A stretch of DNA of 32,887 nt from Limisphaerales bacterium (lineage in GTDB: Bacteria > Verrucomicrobiota > Verrucomicrobiia > Limisphaerales > SXTU01), in assembly GCA_009773355.1 (NCBI GenBank), contig WRPG01000083.1, forward strand, positions 1 through 32,887. The letters are read 5' to 3'. Below, piece after piece: positions 7,867-18,169 of the stretch. The position numbers and the translations under genes were made by a program. The notes under the pieces are model-generated. The model ran no database searches and was not told the DNA's origin. It saw only the letters and a list, made by a program, of their open reading frames with translations. The number at the start of each line of letters is the position of its first letter. Within the stretch, counting starts at the first letter, position 1.

Positions 7867-8103
7867 TCAGGCGAGGCCGAAATTTTTGAGCTGGCCGCGG
7901 AAGTCCGTGCAATCGCGGCGCGCCTCTTCGAGCGACACCTCGAAGTCGGCGACGAGCTGCTGCGCGGTCTCCTCGTCGCTGCGGCCCTCCTTCAGGGCGC
8001 GCAGCACGGCCATGCCGGTTTCGCTGACCTGGAAGCTGTCGCCCGTCTGCGGGTCGAAGACGAAGCCCTCATCGGAGAGGGCGAGCTGGGAGAGGCGGTT
8101 CAT
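7867..8103 (-). CDS. PqqD-like peptide-binding protein
   Basis: This 78-residue protein matches the PqqD layout. A short beta part (LALSDEGFVFDPQTGDSFQV) is followed by SETGMAVLRALKEGRSDEETAQ and a helical end, EARRDCTDFRGQLKNFGLA. PqqD-family proteins bind a peptide substrate and present it to a modifying enzyme (RiPP recognition element fold). No pqqA-E genes, radical SAM gene or obvious precursor peptide lie nearby, so PQQ synthesis is not supported. As first gene of the minus-strand run, 1 bp ahead of the ATP-grasp gene, it suggests that the ligase works on a peptide or protein-bound substrate (inference). Confidence 0.85.
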   Translation of the reverse strand: MNRLSQLALSDEGFVFDPQTGDSFQVSETGMAVLRALKEGRSDEETAQQLVADFEVSLEEARRDCTDFRGQLKNFGLA

Positions 8104-8126
8104 GTGTTGGTGCGACGGCTGCGCAT
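8100..8126 (-). other. Possible 8-codon leader ORF overlapping the PqqD-like start
   Basis: An ATG at 8124-8126 opens a frame encoding MRSRRTNT that stops at a TGA sharing four bases (ATGA) with the PqqD-like start. It sits just downstream of the 8130-8188 palindrome. The overlap is the kind used for translational coupling, but so short an ORF can arise by chance. Confidence 0.2.
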
Positions 8127-8362
8127 GGTGACGACGGAGCCAACTGGCGGTTACAGGGCCACAACTGGTCCTGCCGATGACCGTCGTCCGATGCTGTTCG
8201 GCCCTGATTCAATGGCGGGATTGTTAAGGGATTATTAAGCCGGCGCAAATTCTGGATCGGGAAATATCCGTAGCCTGCCACGCCCGGACGGACGTGCCAG
8301 CTACAGCCAACACCTGAGCCGCCCCGTGTAACGCCGTTTCCCGCCGACGCTATGACCTTGCG
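8104..8362. promoter_or_regulatory. Divergent intergenic region, probable promoters
   Basis: These 259 bp separate the minus-strand seven-gene run from the plus-strand GH26 gene, so both need promoters here. The only AT-rich stretch in this GC-rich gap is TTGTTAAGGGATTATTAAG at about 8221-8239, a natural place for a -10 element. No convincing sigma-70 pair can be assigned on either strand. No protein-coding gene is visible. Confidence 0.35.
8130..8188. promoter_or_regulatory. Nested palindrome in leader of the PqqD-like operon
   Basis: The outer stem GACGACGG (8130-8137) pairs exactly with CCGTCGTC (8181-8188). Inside it, CGG-CAGG (8148-8157, interrupted by TTA) pairs with CCTGCCG (8170-8176). 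It lies 27 bp upstream of the PqqD-like start and would fold in the operon mRNA or serve as an operator. Confidence 0.35.
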
Positions 8363-11300
8363 ATGAAAACGCGCACCGCTGTCACGCTCGGGTTGGCTCT
8401 GCTCGCTCACAGCCTCGCCAACGGGGCGGACTTGCTCACCAACGGCTCCTTCGAGTCCGCCGCCACGGGCTGGTCGCTCGCGGGCGGCGCGGCGCGTTAC
8501 CAGCAGGTCGGCACGGCTTACGCGGGCACGAACGCGCTGCGCGTCTTCAATCGCGCCAACTTCACCAACGCCCCGCAGCAGGATGTGACCATCGCGCTCG
8601 CCGCCGCGACCAACGGCGGGACGTGGACCACGCGCTTCGCCGTGCAGGTGGCCGCGCCCACGACCGTGCGGGCGTGGTTGCGGGTGGTCGTGGACAACGC
8701 GGGGGTCATCGCCACGAACCGCCTGCTGCTCGCCGAGCACGTGGTGCGTGTGACGAACCAATGGGAGCGCGTCTCCGGCACGCAGACGTTGAACTGGCCC
8801 GGCACGCTGTCGAACTCGCTCTTCTACGTCGAGTGCGGCATGAAGCAGGAGCCAGCCGGCAAGGCGTATCCCGACGCCATCTTCGACGACTTCGCCATCC
8901 GCCCCGACGCGGACGGCGACGGGCTGTGGGATGAGGAGGAAGTGCCTGTGCTTCAGGGCGGACTCGGCACCAGCCCGACGCTCGCGGACACCGACGGCGA
9001 CGGGCTGCCGGATGGCTGGGAATTCTATTCCGGCACTAACCCGCTCGTGGCCGATGCCACGGCGGACCCGGACCACGACGGGTTCACCAACTGGCAGGAG
9101 TTCCGCACCGCGACCAGCGCGACCAACGCGCTCTCGTTCCCCGGCCAGCCCACGCACACGAGCCTCACAACCAACGCCACCGCCGTGCTGAAGTATCTCG
9201 CGAAACTCCCGCTCGCGGCGACCAACCGCTTCATCCCCGGCCAGCATCTCACCGACACGGCGAACGAATGGACCAATCTCGTCGTGCGGCTCCAGCAGCG
9301 CACAGGGCGCTGGCCGGGCTTGGTGAGCTTCACCGCCGAGAGTTCTGTCACGAATACACCGGTGCAGACCGCCGGCATCATCCCCTACGCGCTGGAGACG
9401 TGGACCAACGGCGGGCTGGTGCTCATCAAGTGGGCGCCGTGGAACCCGTGGAGCGGCAAGTTCGGCGCGGCGTCAGTGCCCACGCTGATTGACATTCCCG
9501 AGTTGTTGAACCCCGCGCCCGCGCTGGCCACGAACCAGGTCGCACGCAGCAATTACCTCGCGTGGCGGCAGAGCATTGGCGACGACCTCACGACCTTGCG
9601 CGACGCGGGCATGCCCGTGCTGTGGCGGCCGTTCGCGGAGATGAACGGGACTTGGTTCTGGTGGGGCAACTTGCCGCGCGACCATTACCACTCACTGTGG
9701 CGCGACCTGCACGGCTACTTCACGCAGACGCGTGGGCTGACGAACTTGCTGTGGGTCTTCGAGCCGGACCAGACGGTGCATCTCGTGGCCGGCACGACGA
9801 GTTCCGGCACGCCGCTGGACTACTACTATCCCGGCGACGACGTGGTGGACGTGGTGGGGCACAACTTCTACGACGACGACTGGGCGCTGCCGTTCCGCAG
9901 CGACGAGATTTGGAGCCGCTCGGGGAAAATCTTCGCCGTGCCGCAGGCCGGGCCAAGCCACCAGGTGCGCGACGGCTCGTTCGACAACCTGACGTATCTC
10001 AACGGCATCACGAACACGATTGCCCGGTGCGCGTTCATCGCCGTGTGGAACAACATCACCGCCGGAACCAACACCCAATTGATAGCCATCGCGGACAACG
10101 TGAACGCCAGCAACCTGCTCGCGCATCCGCTGGCCATCACGCGCGGCGAGGTGAACTGGCAGGCGGAACTGCCAGCGGTCACGCCGCCGTTGCCAACGGC
10201 GGAACTGCTCGCCAACGGCGGCTTCGAGTCCGCGCTCACGGGCTGGGTGAACTACGGTCCGCTGGCAACCGTGCGCGCGGTCGTCTCGCCCGGCCACACC
10301 GGCGGCGGCGCGCTGTCCGTCTCGAACCGCAACGCGTTGACCAACGGCCTCGCGCAGGACGTGCTCGCCGCGCTGCTCGCCAACGGCCCCGGCCAGCGCT
10401 ACGTGGCGCGCGCGTGGCTCAAGAGCGACTTGCCCACGAGCGTCCGTGTGCGGCTCGTGCTCACGGATGCGACGGGCGCGAAGAGCCGGTTTCTCCTGGC
10501 CGAGCGGCAGCTCCGCGAGGCGCAGACGAACCAGTGGAATTTCATCGAAGGCGTCCAGACCGTGACGTGGAACGCCACACCGACCAACGCGCTGCTCTTC
10601 TTCGAGGTCGGCCAGTTGGCGGAGAATGTCTTCCCGTCCTACCTGCTCGACGACGTTTCCCTCCAGCCGGACAACGACGGCGACCGCTTGAGCAACGCGG
10701 AGGAACTCGCGCTCGGCGCCAACCCGCTGCTCGCCGACACCGACGGCGACGGCATCCCCGACGGATGGGAAACGCGCCACGGCCTCGACCCGCTGACTGC
10801 CGCCGATGCCGCGTGGGACCGCGACGGCGACGGCTTCACCAACGTGCAGGAGTTCTGGGCCGCGACCGACCCGACGCTGCGCACGAGCTTTCCCGGCAAG
10901 GCCTCCGTGACCAACGCAACCGACGCGGCGCGGCAGGTCCTCCTGCGGCTCGCGGTCGCGCCCAGCCAGCCGACGAACCGTTGCTTCTCCGGGCAGACCC
11001 TCACCGGCGGCAATCTCGGCGTGCCCGCCGAATACACGAATTTCTTTTTGAACCTCGCGCAGCAGTCCGGCCACACGCCCGCCGTGATGCAACTGACTTA
11101 CGAGGTGCCGCCCACGAACGTCCAGGCCGCCGCGATGAATCCCTTCGCCATCAGCCACTGGCAGGCCGGCGGGCTGGTGCTCGTCCATTATGCGCCGCCC
11201 AATCCCGTGAGCAACGGCCATCCCGGCGACCTGACCAACGTGGTGAACCTGACGACGCTCTTCACGCCCGGCACCGCCGCGCACACGAACTGGATGCGCT

Positions 11301-12145
11301 CGCTCGACCTGTGTGCCGACGGCTTGCAGCAATTGCGCGAAGCCGGCGTGGTGGTCATGTTCACCATCCTGCACGAAAACAACGGCAGTTGGCTTTGGTG
11401 GCACAAGCACCCGCGCGCCGACTACGTCGCGCTCTATCGCGGCGTCCACGACTACTTCACGCGCGTCCGGGGCCTGAACAACCTGCTCTGGATTTTCCAC
11501 CCGAGCGAGGCCACGCACGACCTGCTCCCGATGGATTACTACTATCCCGGCGACGAGGTCGTGGACCTCATTGGCCCGAGTGTCTACAACTCGACCTTTC
11601 AATTTCCCTTCCCGATGGACGAACTGTTCCGCGCCTACCCGAAGGCGTTTGGGCTGACCGAGGCGAACGCGAACCGCAACACCAACGCGTGGGACCTGAC
11701 CATCCTCACGACCAACCTCGCCACCACGCTGCCGCGCGCGGCCTTCTTCTGCGCGTGGTCGTCGTTCCAGAACGGCGCGGCCCCGCTCACGCGCTACTCG
11801 CTCGTGCAACACGAACGTGACGGTGCTGCTCAACGCCCCGCACATCGGCAACCGCGCGGCTGTGGATTGGGCCACCTACTTGCCGATGCAACTCAACCTC
11901 CGCCGCCAAGGCCCCGCGTTCGCCGTGGACTGGGTCGGCGGCGCGCTGGATTACTCCACCAACCTGCTGCACTGGACCACGGTGACGAACGCCACCCAGT
12001 CGTGGGCACCGCCGCCCGACGGCATGAGTGTCTTCCGCGTGCGACGCGAACGATGAACGTGTGCCCGCTCGCTCCGCGCGCGCCCCGGTCGTGTGACCGG
12101 GGCGGTTCTTTCAAACCGGCCTCAGTGCGAAGGACGTTGCGTTAG
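8363..12145 (+). CDS. Secreted tandem GH26 (mannanase-family) protein with CBM-like and TSP3 modules, frameshifted near its end
   Basis: The uninterrupted frame gives 1260 residues. A signal peptide ([21 protein letters not shown]) is followed by two copies of the same module. Each has a CBM4/9-like sandwich opening [11 protein letters not shown] or [11 protein letters not shown] (about 22-180 and 615-765), calcium-binding TSP3 repeats ([23 protein letters not shown]), and a GH26 domain (about 265-600 and 850-1145). Copy 2 has both expected glutamates: acid/base E1005 in LHENNGSW and nucleophile E1100 in GLTEANA. Copy 1 keeps the acid/base E426 in FAEMNGTW but has Q528 (AVPQAG) where the nucleophile should be. 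GH26 enzymes mostly cleave beta-mannans. After about residue 1148 the frame turns unrelated. The genuine C-terminus continues in another frame to 12056 (see separate entry). Confidence 0.9.
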   Translation: MKTRTAVTLGLALLAHSLANGADLLTNGSFESAATGWSLAGGAARYQQVGTAYAGTNALRVFNRANFTNAPQQDVTIALAAATNGGTWTTRFAVQVAAPTTVRAWLRVVVDNAGVIATNRLLLAEHVVRVTNQWERVSGTQTLNWPGTLSNSLFYVECGMKQEPAGKAYPDAIFDDFAIRPDADGDGLWDEEEVPVLQGGLGTSPTLADTDGDGLPDGWEFYSGTNPLVADATADPDHDGFTNWQEFRTATSATNALSFPGQPTHTSLTTNATAVLKYLAKLPLAATNRFIPGQHLTDTANEWTNLVVRLQQRTGRWPGLVSFTAESSVTNTPVQTAGIIPYALETWTNGGLVLIKWAPWNPWSGKFGAASVPTLIDIPELLNPAPALATNQVARSNYLAWRQSIGDDLTTLRDAGMPVLWRPFAEMNGTWFWWGNLPRDHYHSLWRDLHGYFTQTRGLTNLLWVFEPDQTVHLVAGTTSSGTPLDYYYPGDDVVDVVGHNFYDDDWALPFRSDEIWSRSGKIFAVPQAGPSHQVRDGSFDNLTYLNGITNTIARCAFIAVWNNITAGTNTQLIAIADNVNASNLLAHPLAITRGEVNWQAELPAVTPPLPTAELLANGGFESALTGWVNYGPLATVRAVVSPGHTGGGALSVSNRNALTNGLAQDVLAALLANGPGQRYVARAWLKSDLPTSVRVRLVLTDATGAKSRFLLAERQLREAQTNQWNFIEGVQTVTWNATPTNALLFFEVGQLAENVFPSYLLDDVSLQPDNDGDRLSNAEELALGANPLLADTDGDGIPDGWETRHGLDPLTAADAAWDRDGDGFTNVQEFWAATDPTLRTSFPGKASVTNATDAARQVLLRLAVAPSQPTNRCFSGQTLTGGNLGVPAEYTNFFLNLAQQSGHTPAVMQLTYEVPPTNVQAAAMNPFAISHWQAGGLVLVHYAPPNPVSNGHPGDLTNVVNLTTLFTPGTAAHTNWMRSLDLCADGLQQLREAGVVVMFTILHENNGSWLWWHKHPRADYVALYRGVHDYFTRVRGLNNLLWIFHPSEATHDLLPMDYYYPGDEVVDLIGPSVYNSTFQFPFPMDELFRAYPKAFGLTEANANRNTNAWDLTILTTNLATTLPRAAFFCAWSSFQNGAAPLTRYSLVQHERDGAAQRPAHRQPRGCGLGHLLADATQPPPPRPRVRRGLGRRRAGLLHQPAALDHGDERHPVVGTAARRHECLPRATRTMNVCPLAPRAPRSCDRGGSFKPASVRRTLR
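11808..12056 (+). pseudogene. Displaced C-terminal part of the GH26 gene (frameshift)
   Basis: From 11808 a different frame reads [20 protein letters not shown] and ends with [20 protein letters not shown]...[10 protein letters not shown], a typical Verrucomicrobiota C-terminal beta-domain. Its beginning aligns with the matching place in copy 1 of the same protein: [21 protein letters not shown] against [20 protein letters not shown]. One extra base, or two missing bases, near 11807 would account for the break. The stop at 12056 is followed after 25 bp by a hairpin terminator, which supports 12056 as the original end. The result would be about 1230 residues. Confidence 0.75.
12082..12111 (+). 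terminator. Hairpin terminator after the GH26 gene
   Basis: A perfect 9-bp stem GCCCCGGTC/GACCGGGGC (12082-12090 and 12095-12103) closes a GTGT loop and is followed by GGTTCTTT. It serves the plus-strand gene, because the opposite side has no T-run. It lies inside the spurious extension of the first frame. Confidence 0.7.
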
Positions 12146-13431
12146 AACAGTGCCGCGATGGGCTTACCGTTGTCCGTCACGGGCACGGGGCGGTCGCCGT
12201 CGTAGAGGTATTTCGTGTAGTCCACGCCGACGGCGGCGTGGACGGTGGCGAAGAAGTCGGGGACGCTCACCGGATTGGCGACGATCTTCTTCGCCAGCTC
12301 ATTGGTCTCGCCGTAGGCCCCGCGATGCTTCAGCCCGCCGCCGGCCAGCACGCAGGAGAAGGCGCTGCCCTGGTGGCCGCGCCCGCCGCCGCTGTCAAAC
12401 TCCGGCGGGCGGCCAAACTCGGTGGTGATGACGATGAGGGTCTTGTCCAGCAGCCGATGGTTTTCGAGGTCGGTGATGAGCGTGGCAACGGCCGTGTCGA
12501 GTTCACGAATCAGCTCGTGCTGTTTGAGGATGCCGATGTTGTGGACATCCCAGCCCGCGCCATTGAGGAAGTTCAGGTTGTGCGACACCTCGATGAAGCG
12601 CACGCCGCGCTCGACGAGCCGGCGCGCCAGCAGGCAGCGCTGGCCGAACTCGCCGCCGTAGCGCGTGCGCAGGCCGGCCTTCTCCTCGGCCAGGTTGAAG
12701 CTGCGGGTGAACTCCGGGCTGCTGAACTTCAGGCTTTGCGCGATGGCGGCATCGTAGTCGCGCAGGCGAGCGTCGGCCGTCGCGGGCTGTTCCTGCTGCA
12801 AGTCGCGGAGGAATGCCTCACGCCGCGTCTGCCGGCCGGCGGTGATGCCTTCCGGACGGGAAAGGCCAGCGGGGCCGTGGCCGGTGTCGGTGAGGTAGAG
12901 GTAGCCAGCTTTCGCCCCGAGAAAGCCCGGGCCACGCGTGACATTCGGATAGCCGATGAGCACGTAGGGCGGGGCGCCTTCGGCCGCCGCACCGCGCTCG
13001 TGGGTGACGATGGAGCCGAGCGAAGGATACGTGACCGTGCCGTTGATGGCGCGGCCCGTGTGCATGCGGTTGGTGGCGGCGGCGTGCTCGTCAATCACGT
13101 CGTGGTTCACGGTGCGGACGGCGGTCACACGGTCCATGAGCGGCGCAAGGTTCTTCAAATGCTCGCACAGGCGCACGCCGGGCACGGCGGTCTCGATGCT
13201 GTCGTAGTAGGAGCCGGCGAGCTTCTTCGCCGGGTCGCCGCGGCGCTTGGGGTCGAAGGTGTCAATCTGCCCCATGCCGCCCCCGAGCCAGATGGAGATG
13301 ACGTGCTCGGCCTTGCCCTTGAGCACGGGCGCGGCGGAGGCGGGCAGCAGGCCGGCCCCGAGCATAGTGCCGGAGGCGGCGAGGAATTGTCGGCGGTTCA
13401 TAAAGGTTGGACGGTGTGAATTGGTTTTCAT
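12142..13431 (-). CDS. DUF1501 family protein with Tat-type leader
   Basis: The product is about 429 residues. A twin-arginine leader ([20 protein letters not shown]) begins at residue 11, so export by the Tat system is likely. The body shows the DUF1501 pattern: [43 protein letters not shown], a [10 protein letters not shown] block and [17 protein letters not shown]. The family belongs to the alkaline-phosphatase/sulfatase superfamily and is abundant in Planctomycetota and Verrucomicrobiota. Its reaction is not established. I chose the ATG at 13431 because it overlaps the stop of the upstream cytochrome gene as ATGA. The ATG at 13401, directly before the RR motif, is an alternative. The pairing with a PSD1 cytochrome is the standard arrangement in these phyla. 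Confidence 0.9.
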   Translation of the reverse strand: MKTNSHRPTFMNRRQFLAASGTMLGAGLLPASAAPVLKGKAEHVISIWLGGGMGQIDTFDPKRRGDPAKKLAGSYYDSIETAVPGVRLCEHLKNLAPLMDRVTAVRTVNHDVIDEHAAATNRMHTGRAINGTVTYPSLGSIVTHERGAAAEGAPPYVLIGYPNVTRGPGFLGAKAGYLYLTDTGHGPAGLSRPEGITAGRQTRREAFLRDLQQEQPATADARLRDYDAAIAQSLKFSSPEFTRSFNLAEEKAGLRTRYGGEFGQRCLLARRLVERGVRFIEVSHNLNFLNGAGWDVHNIGILKQHELIRELDTAVATLITDLENHRLLDKTLIVITTEFGRPPEFDSGGGRGHQGSAFSCVLAGGGLKHRGAYGETNELAKKIVANPVSVPDFFATVHAAVGVDYTKYLYDGDRPVPVTDNGKPIAALF

Positions 13432-16400
13432 GGCAGCCACACAAATTCCCGCGTGTTCATGACGCTCCAGACGAAGTCCTCGAAGGTCTCGCGCCAGCCC
13501 GGATTCAGCCGCAGGTCGGGCGGCGGACCGAGGCGCGCGCGGCGCTCCAGCTCCTGCGCGATGCGGTTCGCTTCCGAGAGCTGGTGATTATACCACGTCA
13601 CGCGGGGCAAGGGGGGCAATGGCTCCGGTGCCCGCACCTGCGCGGCTGGCATGAGCCGATCGGCAAAGCCCGCGCGCAAGCGGTCGGCGAAGCGCGTCCG
13701 CTCGGCCGCGCCGGGCAACCGGCTGAGGAAGCGGAGGAAGACTGACTCGACCAGCGCCTCGGGTGATGGCGCGCCCACCGCCAGGTCCGCCAGCGGACTG
13801 CGGTGGGCGGCGCGGCTCAAGGCGACGGACAACATGCTGTTCGCGAGCACGCCAGGCTGCAGGACGTTCGGGGCCGTCTCGCGGTCGGTGCGCGGTGACT
13901 GGCGGTTGCCGTTCCACCCGAAGGCTTCCAACACATCGCACACGGCCTGGGCGCGCGGCAGACTGAGGCTGGGACGGTCGCGCTCGTTGGTGAGGCTGCA
14001 CAACATCCACGCGCGCGTGGGTAGGCCCAGCGTGATGCGCTTGCCTTCGTCGCGCCGGCCCGTGGGGTCGAACGTGATTTCCTCCACGTCCATGCGCTGG
14101 CCGGTGGCGGCGAAGAGCGAGTCCACCACCTGTTCGGCGCTGAGGCGGCGGCGTTCCGGGGCATTGAAGAAGCGCAGGTCCGCCGTGGCCGCGAGGTTGT
14201 TGCCGGTAGCGGCGCGCTGATACGTTCGGGAAGTGAGGATGAGCCGCGCGACGTGTTTCACATCGTAGCCGTGCGTGATGAACTCGCGCGCCAGCCAGTC
14301 GAGCAACGCGGGGTGGCTGGGCGTGCGGCCTTCCCAGTCGGCGACCGGCTCGACCAGCCCCGCGCCCATGAAGCGCCGCCAGACGCGGTTCACCATCACC
14401 TGGGCGAAGCGCGTGTTCTGCGGCGCGGTGATGAGCGCGGCGAGCCGCTCGCGCGAGTCGGTGGGCGACTGGAGCAGCGGCTGGAGCGCGTCGGCGTCGC
14501 TGCTGCCGGTGACGGCGGCGAAGGGCCAGACCGGGGCGACCGGCTCGCCGGGCTTCAGCGTGGCCTTGATGAGCGGCTCGCGGACCTGCTTCTCGAAGAA
14601 CGCCGCCGGGACCATGCTGGTCTTCGGCACCGTGACGGTTTTGCGCTCGAACATCGCGGCGAGCGCGTAAAGGTCGCGCTGCTTGGTGCTGTGATACGGC
14701 GAGTCGTGGCAGCGGGCGCATTGGAGTTCGATGCCGAGGAAGGCGCTGGCGATGACCTGCCCCTTGGTGGCGAAAGGCGCGTCGTTCTCGCCCGCCAGGC
14801 CGAAGCCCGCGCTGCCGCCGGTGTGCGGGCTGCCACGCAGCAAAATCAGCTCGGTCACGAACCGGTCCAGCGGCTGGTTGTCGCGGAGCGCGTCGTGCAG
14901 GAACCAGCGGAACGGCCCGGTGCTGTTGAGCGAGGCGTTGATGAGCGCGGGATTCTCGGCCAGCACGTCGAGCCAGTAGCCCATCCAGTGGTCGGCCCAG
15001 CGTTCGTCGGCGAGCAGGCGGTCAATGGCGCGCGGGCGTTTGTCCGGCGCGCGGTCGGCGAGGAACGCGCGCAACTCCGCCTCGCCGGGCGGCACGCCCA
15101 CGGTGTCGAGTGAGAGCCGGCGGAGGAAGGCCGCATCATCGAGCGGCGCAGAAGCGGCGACTTCAGCCGGTGCGAGCGGCGGAGCCGGCCAGAGCGCGCC
15201 TTGCTTCACCCAGTTTTCCAACGCGGCGATTTGCTCCGGCTTCAAGCCCGCGCCTCGGGGCGGCATGCGCTCGCTCTCGTCCTTGGTGCGCAGCCGGCGA
15301 ATCAGCTCGCTGGCCGCGAGGTTGCCGGGGACGACGGCGGGCTTCTCGGATTCCCCGGCCTTGAGCGCGGCAGCGCGGCTGTTGAGGCGCAGGCCGCCCT
15401 TCTCCTTCTCGCCGTGGCAGCGGAAGCACTCGTCGCGGAGGATGGGCAGGATGGCTGCGTGAAACTGCTTCGCCGTCTCGGGCGGCGTCTTCGCGGAGTC
15501 GGCGAGGGCCTTTTGGATTTTGTCGGCCAGGAACGCATCAATGGGATGGCTCGCAACCTTGGGAACCGCCGGCGCGGGCTGCTGCCGCGCCCACTGCCGC
15601 GCCAGCTCATGCCGTTGCCGCCAGAAGTCCGCGCGGCTCGCCGCCGCCGTCCGCCGGGTGGCGTCGTCGTGGCGAGTCAGCTCGTTTTCCATCCGCGCCA
15701 GCGCCGGATGGACGGCGGCATCCCTCAGCGGCAGCGGCGTGGAAATTCCCGTTGGTTGCAGGACATTGAAACTCTTGCCATCCGCCGTCTGCACCGCCGC
15801 GCACAGTTCGCTGGTCTCGGCTCGCATCCGGGGGCCGCCGACCACCGTTTCCAGCACGATGCGACACTTGCCGTCAGCGGGAATCTCCGCCTCGCCGAAA
15901 GTTTCCTGCTGCCAATACGCCGCCGGGCGCACGCCGGGCAAGGGCGGCTGCGCGACTGGAGTCATCGGCTCTTCGCCGTCCGGCGGCGATTTCGTCAGGC
16001 CCGCAGTGCGCGCGACGACCACGCCGTTGACCCACAGCCGGCCCAAGGCCCGCGCGCGCATCACGAAACGCTGTTTGCCCGGCGGCAGCGTCACGTCCGC
16101 CGCGAGGCGCACGAGCAGCGGCGCTTTCCAAGCCTCGCGGATGCCCCAGTCGTCGTAGCGCACCGGCAGGCGCGGCAGAAGGAAACTCTCCCCATCCCAG
16201 CGCGCCGTCTCGTCGGGCCAGACTTCGCCGTCGTTCAGCCAGCGATCGTGCGCCGGCATTTTCTCATGGAACGTCACGCGCACCCGGCCCAGAGGCAACG
16301 CGCCGAGGTCGGGCAACGTTTCCTTCGCCGGCCGCGTCACGACCGGCCCGCCCGTGCGGCGGAAGCGTTGCTTAAGCATCTCGTCGGGGAGCGCGCCGCG

Positions 16401-17135
16401 ATGCACGGCCACGGCATCCAGTGCCCCGCGAAAACTGTTGGCCGGCGCGCCGCCGCTGGAGGAGCCGATCCACACGGCGTCGTTGTCCACGACCGGCGGC
16501 GCCGTGGTCGGCCCGCCGATGTCCCACGCGCCGGGGAGCGATTGGCCGTCCAGCCAGCCGCGCACCGACGCCGGCTCGCCGAAGCGATACGTCAGGGCGA
16601 TGTGATGCCAGCCGGACTTGGGTGCGAAGCCCTCGGCCGTGGTCCAGCGATGCCAGTGTTGATCGGACTTCGGAGTGCCGCTGACGGGCACGGTGGCGAA
16701 CAGGAAACTCACGCAGGCCCGGCCCCGCTGCTCCCGCACGCGCAACGCCCAGTTCTGATTGTCCGCCGTGAAACCCGCCGCGCCGGTGCGGCCCTTGCCA
16801 ATGACGTAAAGGTTTTCGCCCGGACGCAGGTCATCAAGCTTCACCCAGGCTTCCAGCGTGATGGCGTCGCCGTTGGTGAAATCAAAACCGCTCCCACCGC
16901 CGGGGTCGTCAAAGGTGAAGCGCGCGCCGTTGCCGTCGAGTTGCACGGCGGTGTTGCCCGCGTCGAAGTCCGGAAACTCCGGCGGGCGCGGGCCGGGCAC
17001 ATCGCGATGCACGCCGCCATGCGGCGTGAGGCGCGTCGGTTCCTCCGCGCCGAAATCCCAGCGCGCGACGGTGGCCGCCGAAGCGAGCGCGCCGGACAGC
17101 AGCAGCATCATGAGCGAGGCCAGAGCGAGGTTCAT
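13428..17135 (-). CDS. PSD1/PSCyt1/PSCyt2 (DUF1549/DUF1553) cytochrome with LamG-like domain
   Basis: This is a secreted protein of 1235 residues. The ATG at 17135 is chosen because it begins a clean signal peptide ([20 protein letters not shown]); the frame stays open upstream, but those codons look non-coding. The domains in order are a LamG/concanavalin-like sandwich (about 25-250), a beta-rich middle region, a PSCyt1 cytochrome c with heme motif CFRCH (C570), a DUF1549 (PSCyt2) region with a second CxxCH, CARCH (C806), and a DUF1553 (PSD1) C-terminus including [20 protein letters not shown] and [13 protein letters not shown]. The role is not established; an electron-transfer or polymer-oxidising role in the periplasm is inferred from the two c-type heme motifs. 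It is translationally coupled to the DUF1501 gene. Confidence 0.92.
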   Translation of the reverse strand: MNLALASLMMLLLSGALASAATVARWDFGAEEPTRLTPHGGVHRDVPGPRPPEFPDFDAGNTAVQLDGNGARFTFDDPGGGSGFDFTNGDAITLEAWVKLDDLRPGENLYVIGKGRTGAAGFTADNQNWALRVREQRGRACVSFLFATVPVSGTPKSDQHWHRWTTAEGFAPKSGWHHIALTYRFGEPASVRGWLDGQSLPGAWDIGGPTTAPPVVDNDAVWIGSSSGGAPANSFRGALDAVAVHRGALPDEMLKQRFRRTGGPVVTRPAKETLPDLGALPLGRVRVTFHEKMPAHDRWLNDGEVWPDETARWDGESFLLPRLPVRYDDWGIREAWKAPLLVRLAADVTLPPGKQRFVMRARALGRLWVNGVVVARTAGLTKSPPDGEEPMTPVAQPPLPGVRPAAYWQQETFGEAEIPADGKCRIVLETVVGGPRMRAETSELCAAVQTADGKSFNVLQPTGISTPLPLRDAAVHPALARMENELTRHDDATRRTAAASRADFWRQRHELARQWARQQPAPAVPKVASHPIDAFLADKIQKALADSAKTPPETAKQFHAAILPILRDECFRCHGEKEKGGLRLNSRAAALKAGESEKPAVVPGNLAASELIRRLRTKDESERMPPRGAGLKPEQIAALENWVKQGALWPAPPLAPAEVAASAPLDDAAFLRRLSLDTVGVPPGEAELRAFLADRAPDKRPRAIDRLLADERWADHWMGYWLDVLAENPALINASLNSTGPFRWFLHDALRDNQPLDRFVTELILLRGSPHTGGSAGFGLAGENDAPFATKGQVIASAFLGIELQCARCHDSPYHSTKQRDLYALAAMFERKTVTVPKTSMVPAAFFEKQVREPLIKATLKPGEPVAPVWPFAAVTGSSDADALQPLLQSPTDSRERLAALITAPQNTRFAQVMVNRVWRRFMGAGLVEPVADWEGRTPSHPALLDWLAREFITHGYDVKHVARLILTSRTYQRAATGNNLAATADLRFFNAPERRRLSAEQVVDSLFAATGQRMDVEEITFDPTGRRDEGKRITLGLPTRAWMLCSLTNERDRPSLSLPRAQAVCDVLEAFGWNGNRQSPRTDRETAPNVLQPGVLANSMLSVALSRAAHRSPLADLAVGAPSPEALVESVFLRFLSRLPGAAERTRFADRLRAGFADRLMPAAQVRAPEPLPPLPRVTWYNHQLSEANRIAQELERRARLGPPPDLRLNPGWRETFEDFVWSVMNTREFVWLP

Positions 17136-17464
17136 GTGGCCGGAATCATAGGCAAGGCGGCGGCCGGACGCCATAGCCCGAAGTGGCTGGTCGGTGCCGG
17201 GAGCGATTCGACGGGACAGAACGACGCGGGCCGGGCAACCATTTCCCGCAACGACATGCGCAACCGCCTTTGCCTGCTGCCTGGCCTGCTTGCACGCCGC
17301 CCCGCTGGGACTCCGCGCGGCGGGCGTCGCGAGCCGCAATCTGCCGCCATGGCGGCTCGCTGCTGGAGCTTGAGATGGGGCAGGCAGAAACACATGGTTG
17401 AATCCCGGCCGATGTCCCGGCCCGTCCAAGCAGTGCATCCGCACCGCCCATAATGAAGAGCCAC
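17136..17464. other. Divergent intergenic region with a 9-bp inverted repeat
   Basis: These 329 bp separate the divergent PSD1 cytochrome and lipoprotein genes and must hold both promoters, though none can be named. The visible structure is an exact inverted repeat GCGAGCCGC (17329-17337) / GCGGCTCGC (17352-17360) around a 14-base spacer that itself contains GCCGCCATGGCGGC-like symmetry. It could be an operator or a small dispersed palindrome. No gene is seen. Confidence 0.5.
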
Positions 17465-18169
17465 ATGAAAACACTCCCGATCCTCGGCGCGCTCCTGGTG
17501 TTCACCGGCTGCCAGTCCCCGGCCGCCGAGTCAACGGACCTCCACGAAACCTTCGGCCCCGGCTTTGATGCGAAACGTTTCACCACGCCCATCCCGAACA
17601 AAAACACCTCGGTGCGCGAGGGCGTGCTCTGGACGCGCGGGGAAAGCGGCGGGAAGTATCCGCCCATGGTCTATCTGCCCGTCGAGGGAAGGGACATGAC
17701 GATCTCCTTCCGCTACCGCCACCTTGGCGACGGCGGCTGGCTGTGGTTCTTCGTGGATGGTGATGACGGCTTCGGCAGCGTTGACCACATGCTGCGCGTG
17801 AAGCTCCTGCGCCACGGCGTCCAGCTCCAGGTGGACGCGCATTCCAAGGATCCGCACCACCCCCTGCGCCAAAAGCAGGAGCGCCCCGCGGATCCGGTGA
17901 GCGGCGCCTGCCGGCTCAACGAGTTTCTCCCGCTGGAGCAGGCCGATCTCACCAGGAACGAGTGGCACACCGTGAAACTCGTCTTCACCGGCGAAACCGT
18001 TGTCCTCGCGCTCGACGACACGAAATGGACCCGCACCCTCGCGCGCGCGAACTTCAACGCCGCCAAGCGCAAGCTGCTGTGGATGCAAAACGGCGGCGCG
18101 CTGGGCCTCGAACTCGACGACCTCCGCGTGGCACCCAACGCGCCACCATCACAAAAGTCCTCCAAGTGA
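17465..18169 (+). CDS. Lipoprotein with DUF1080/LamG-like sandwich fold
   Basis: The product is 234 residues. A lipoprotein signal (MKTLPILGALLVFTGCQS) has its Cys at residue 16, so it is probably anchored to a membrane. The body is an all-beta region typical of the DUF1080/concanavalin-like group, with segments MTISFRYRHLGDGGWLWFF and TVKLVFTGETVVLALDD and the closing pattern LGLELDDLRV. These proteins are common in Verrucomicrobiota and Planctomycetota and are usually taken as carbohydrate-related. The ATG at 17465 is preferred over 17453 because it gives a standard lipoprotein leader. The stop overlaps the start of the esterase gene (GTGA), so the two are coupled. Confidence 0.8.
   Translation: MKTLPILGALLVFTGCQSPAAESTDLHETFGPGFDAKRFTTPIPNKNTSVREGVLWTRGESGGKYPPMVYLPVEGRDMTISFRYRHLGDGGWLWFFVDGDDGFGSVDHMLRVKLLRHGVQLQVDAHSKDPHHPLRQKQERPADPVSGACRLNEFLPLEQADLTRNEWHTVKLVFTGETVVLALDDTKWTRTLARANFNAAKRKLLWMQNGGALGLELDDLRVAPNAPPSQKSSK

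Noticed and set aside
7867-8103. PQQ cofactor biosynthesis operon
   Set aside because: Only a PqqD-like protein is present. There is no PqqA precursor and no PqqB, PqqC or PqqE nearby.
9562-11875. Long alternative frames on both strands across the GH26 gene
   Set aside because: These are low-complexity Arg/Ala-rich or Val/Ala/Glu-rich translations caused by high GC. The GH26 motifs occupy one consistent frame.
15201-17453. 750-codon plus-strand frame opposite the PSD1 cytochrome
   Set aside because: No domain or signal peptide is visible, and the minus strand encodes CxxCH motifs and the conserved PSD1 architecture.
17136-17474. N-terminal extension of the PSD1 cytochrome to 17474
   Set aside because: The added residues are Arg/Ala-rich and precede a perfect signal peptide at 17135. 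They would also overlap the divergent lipoprotein start.
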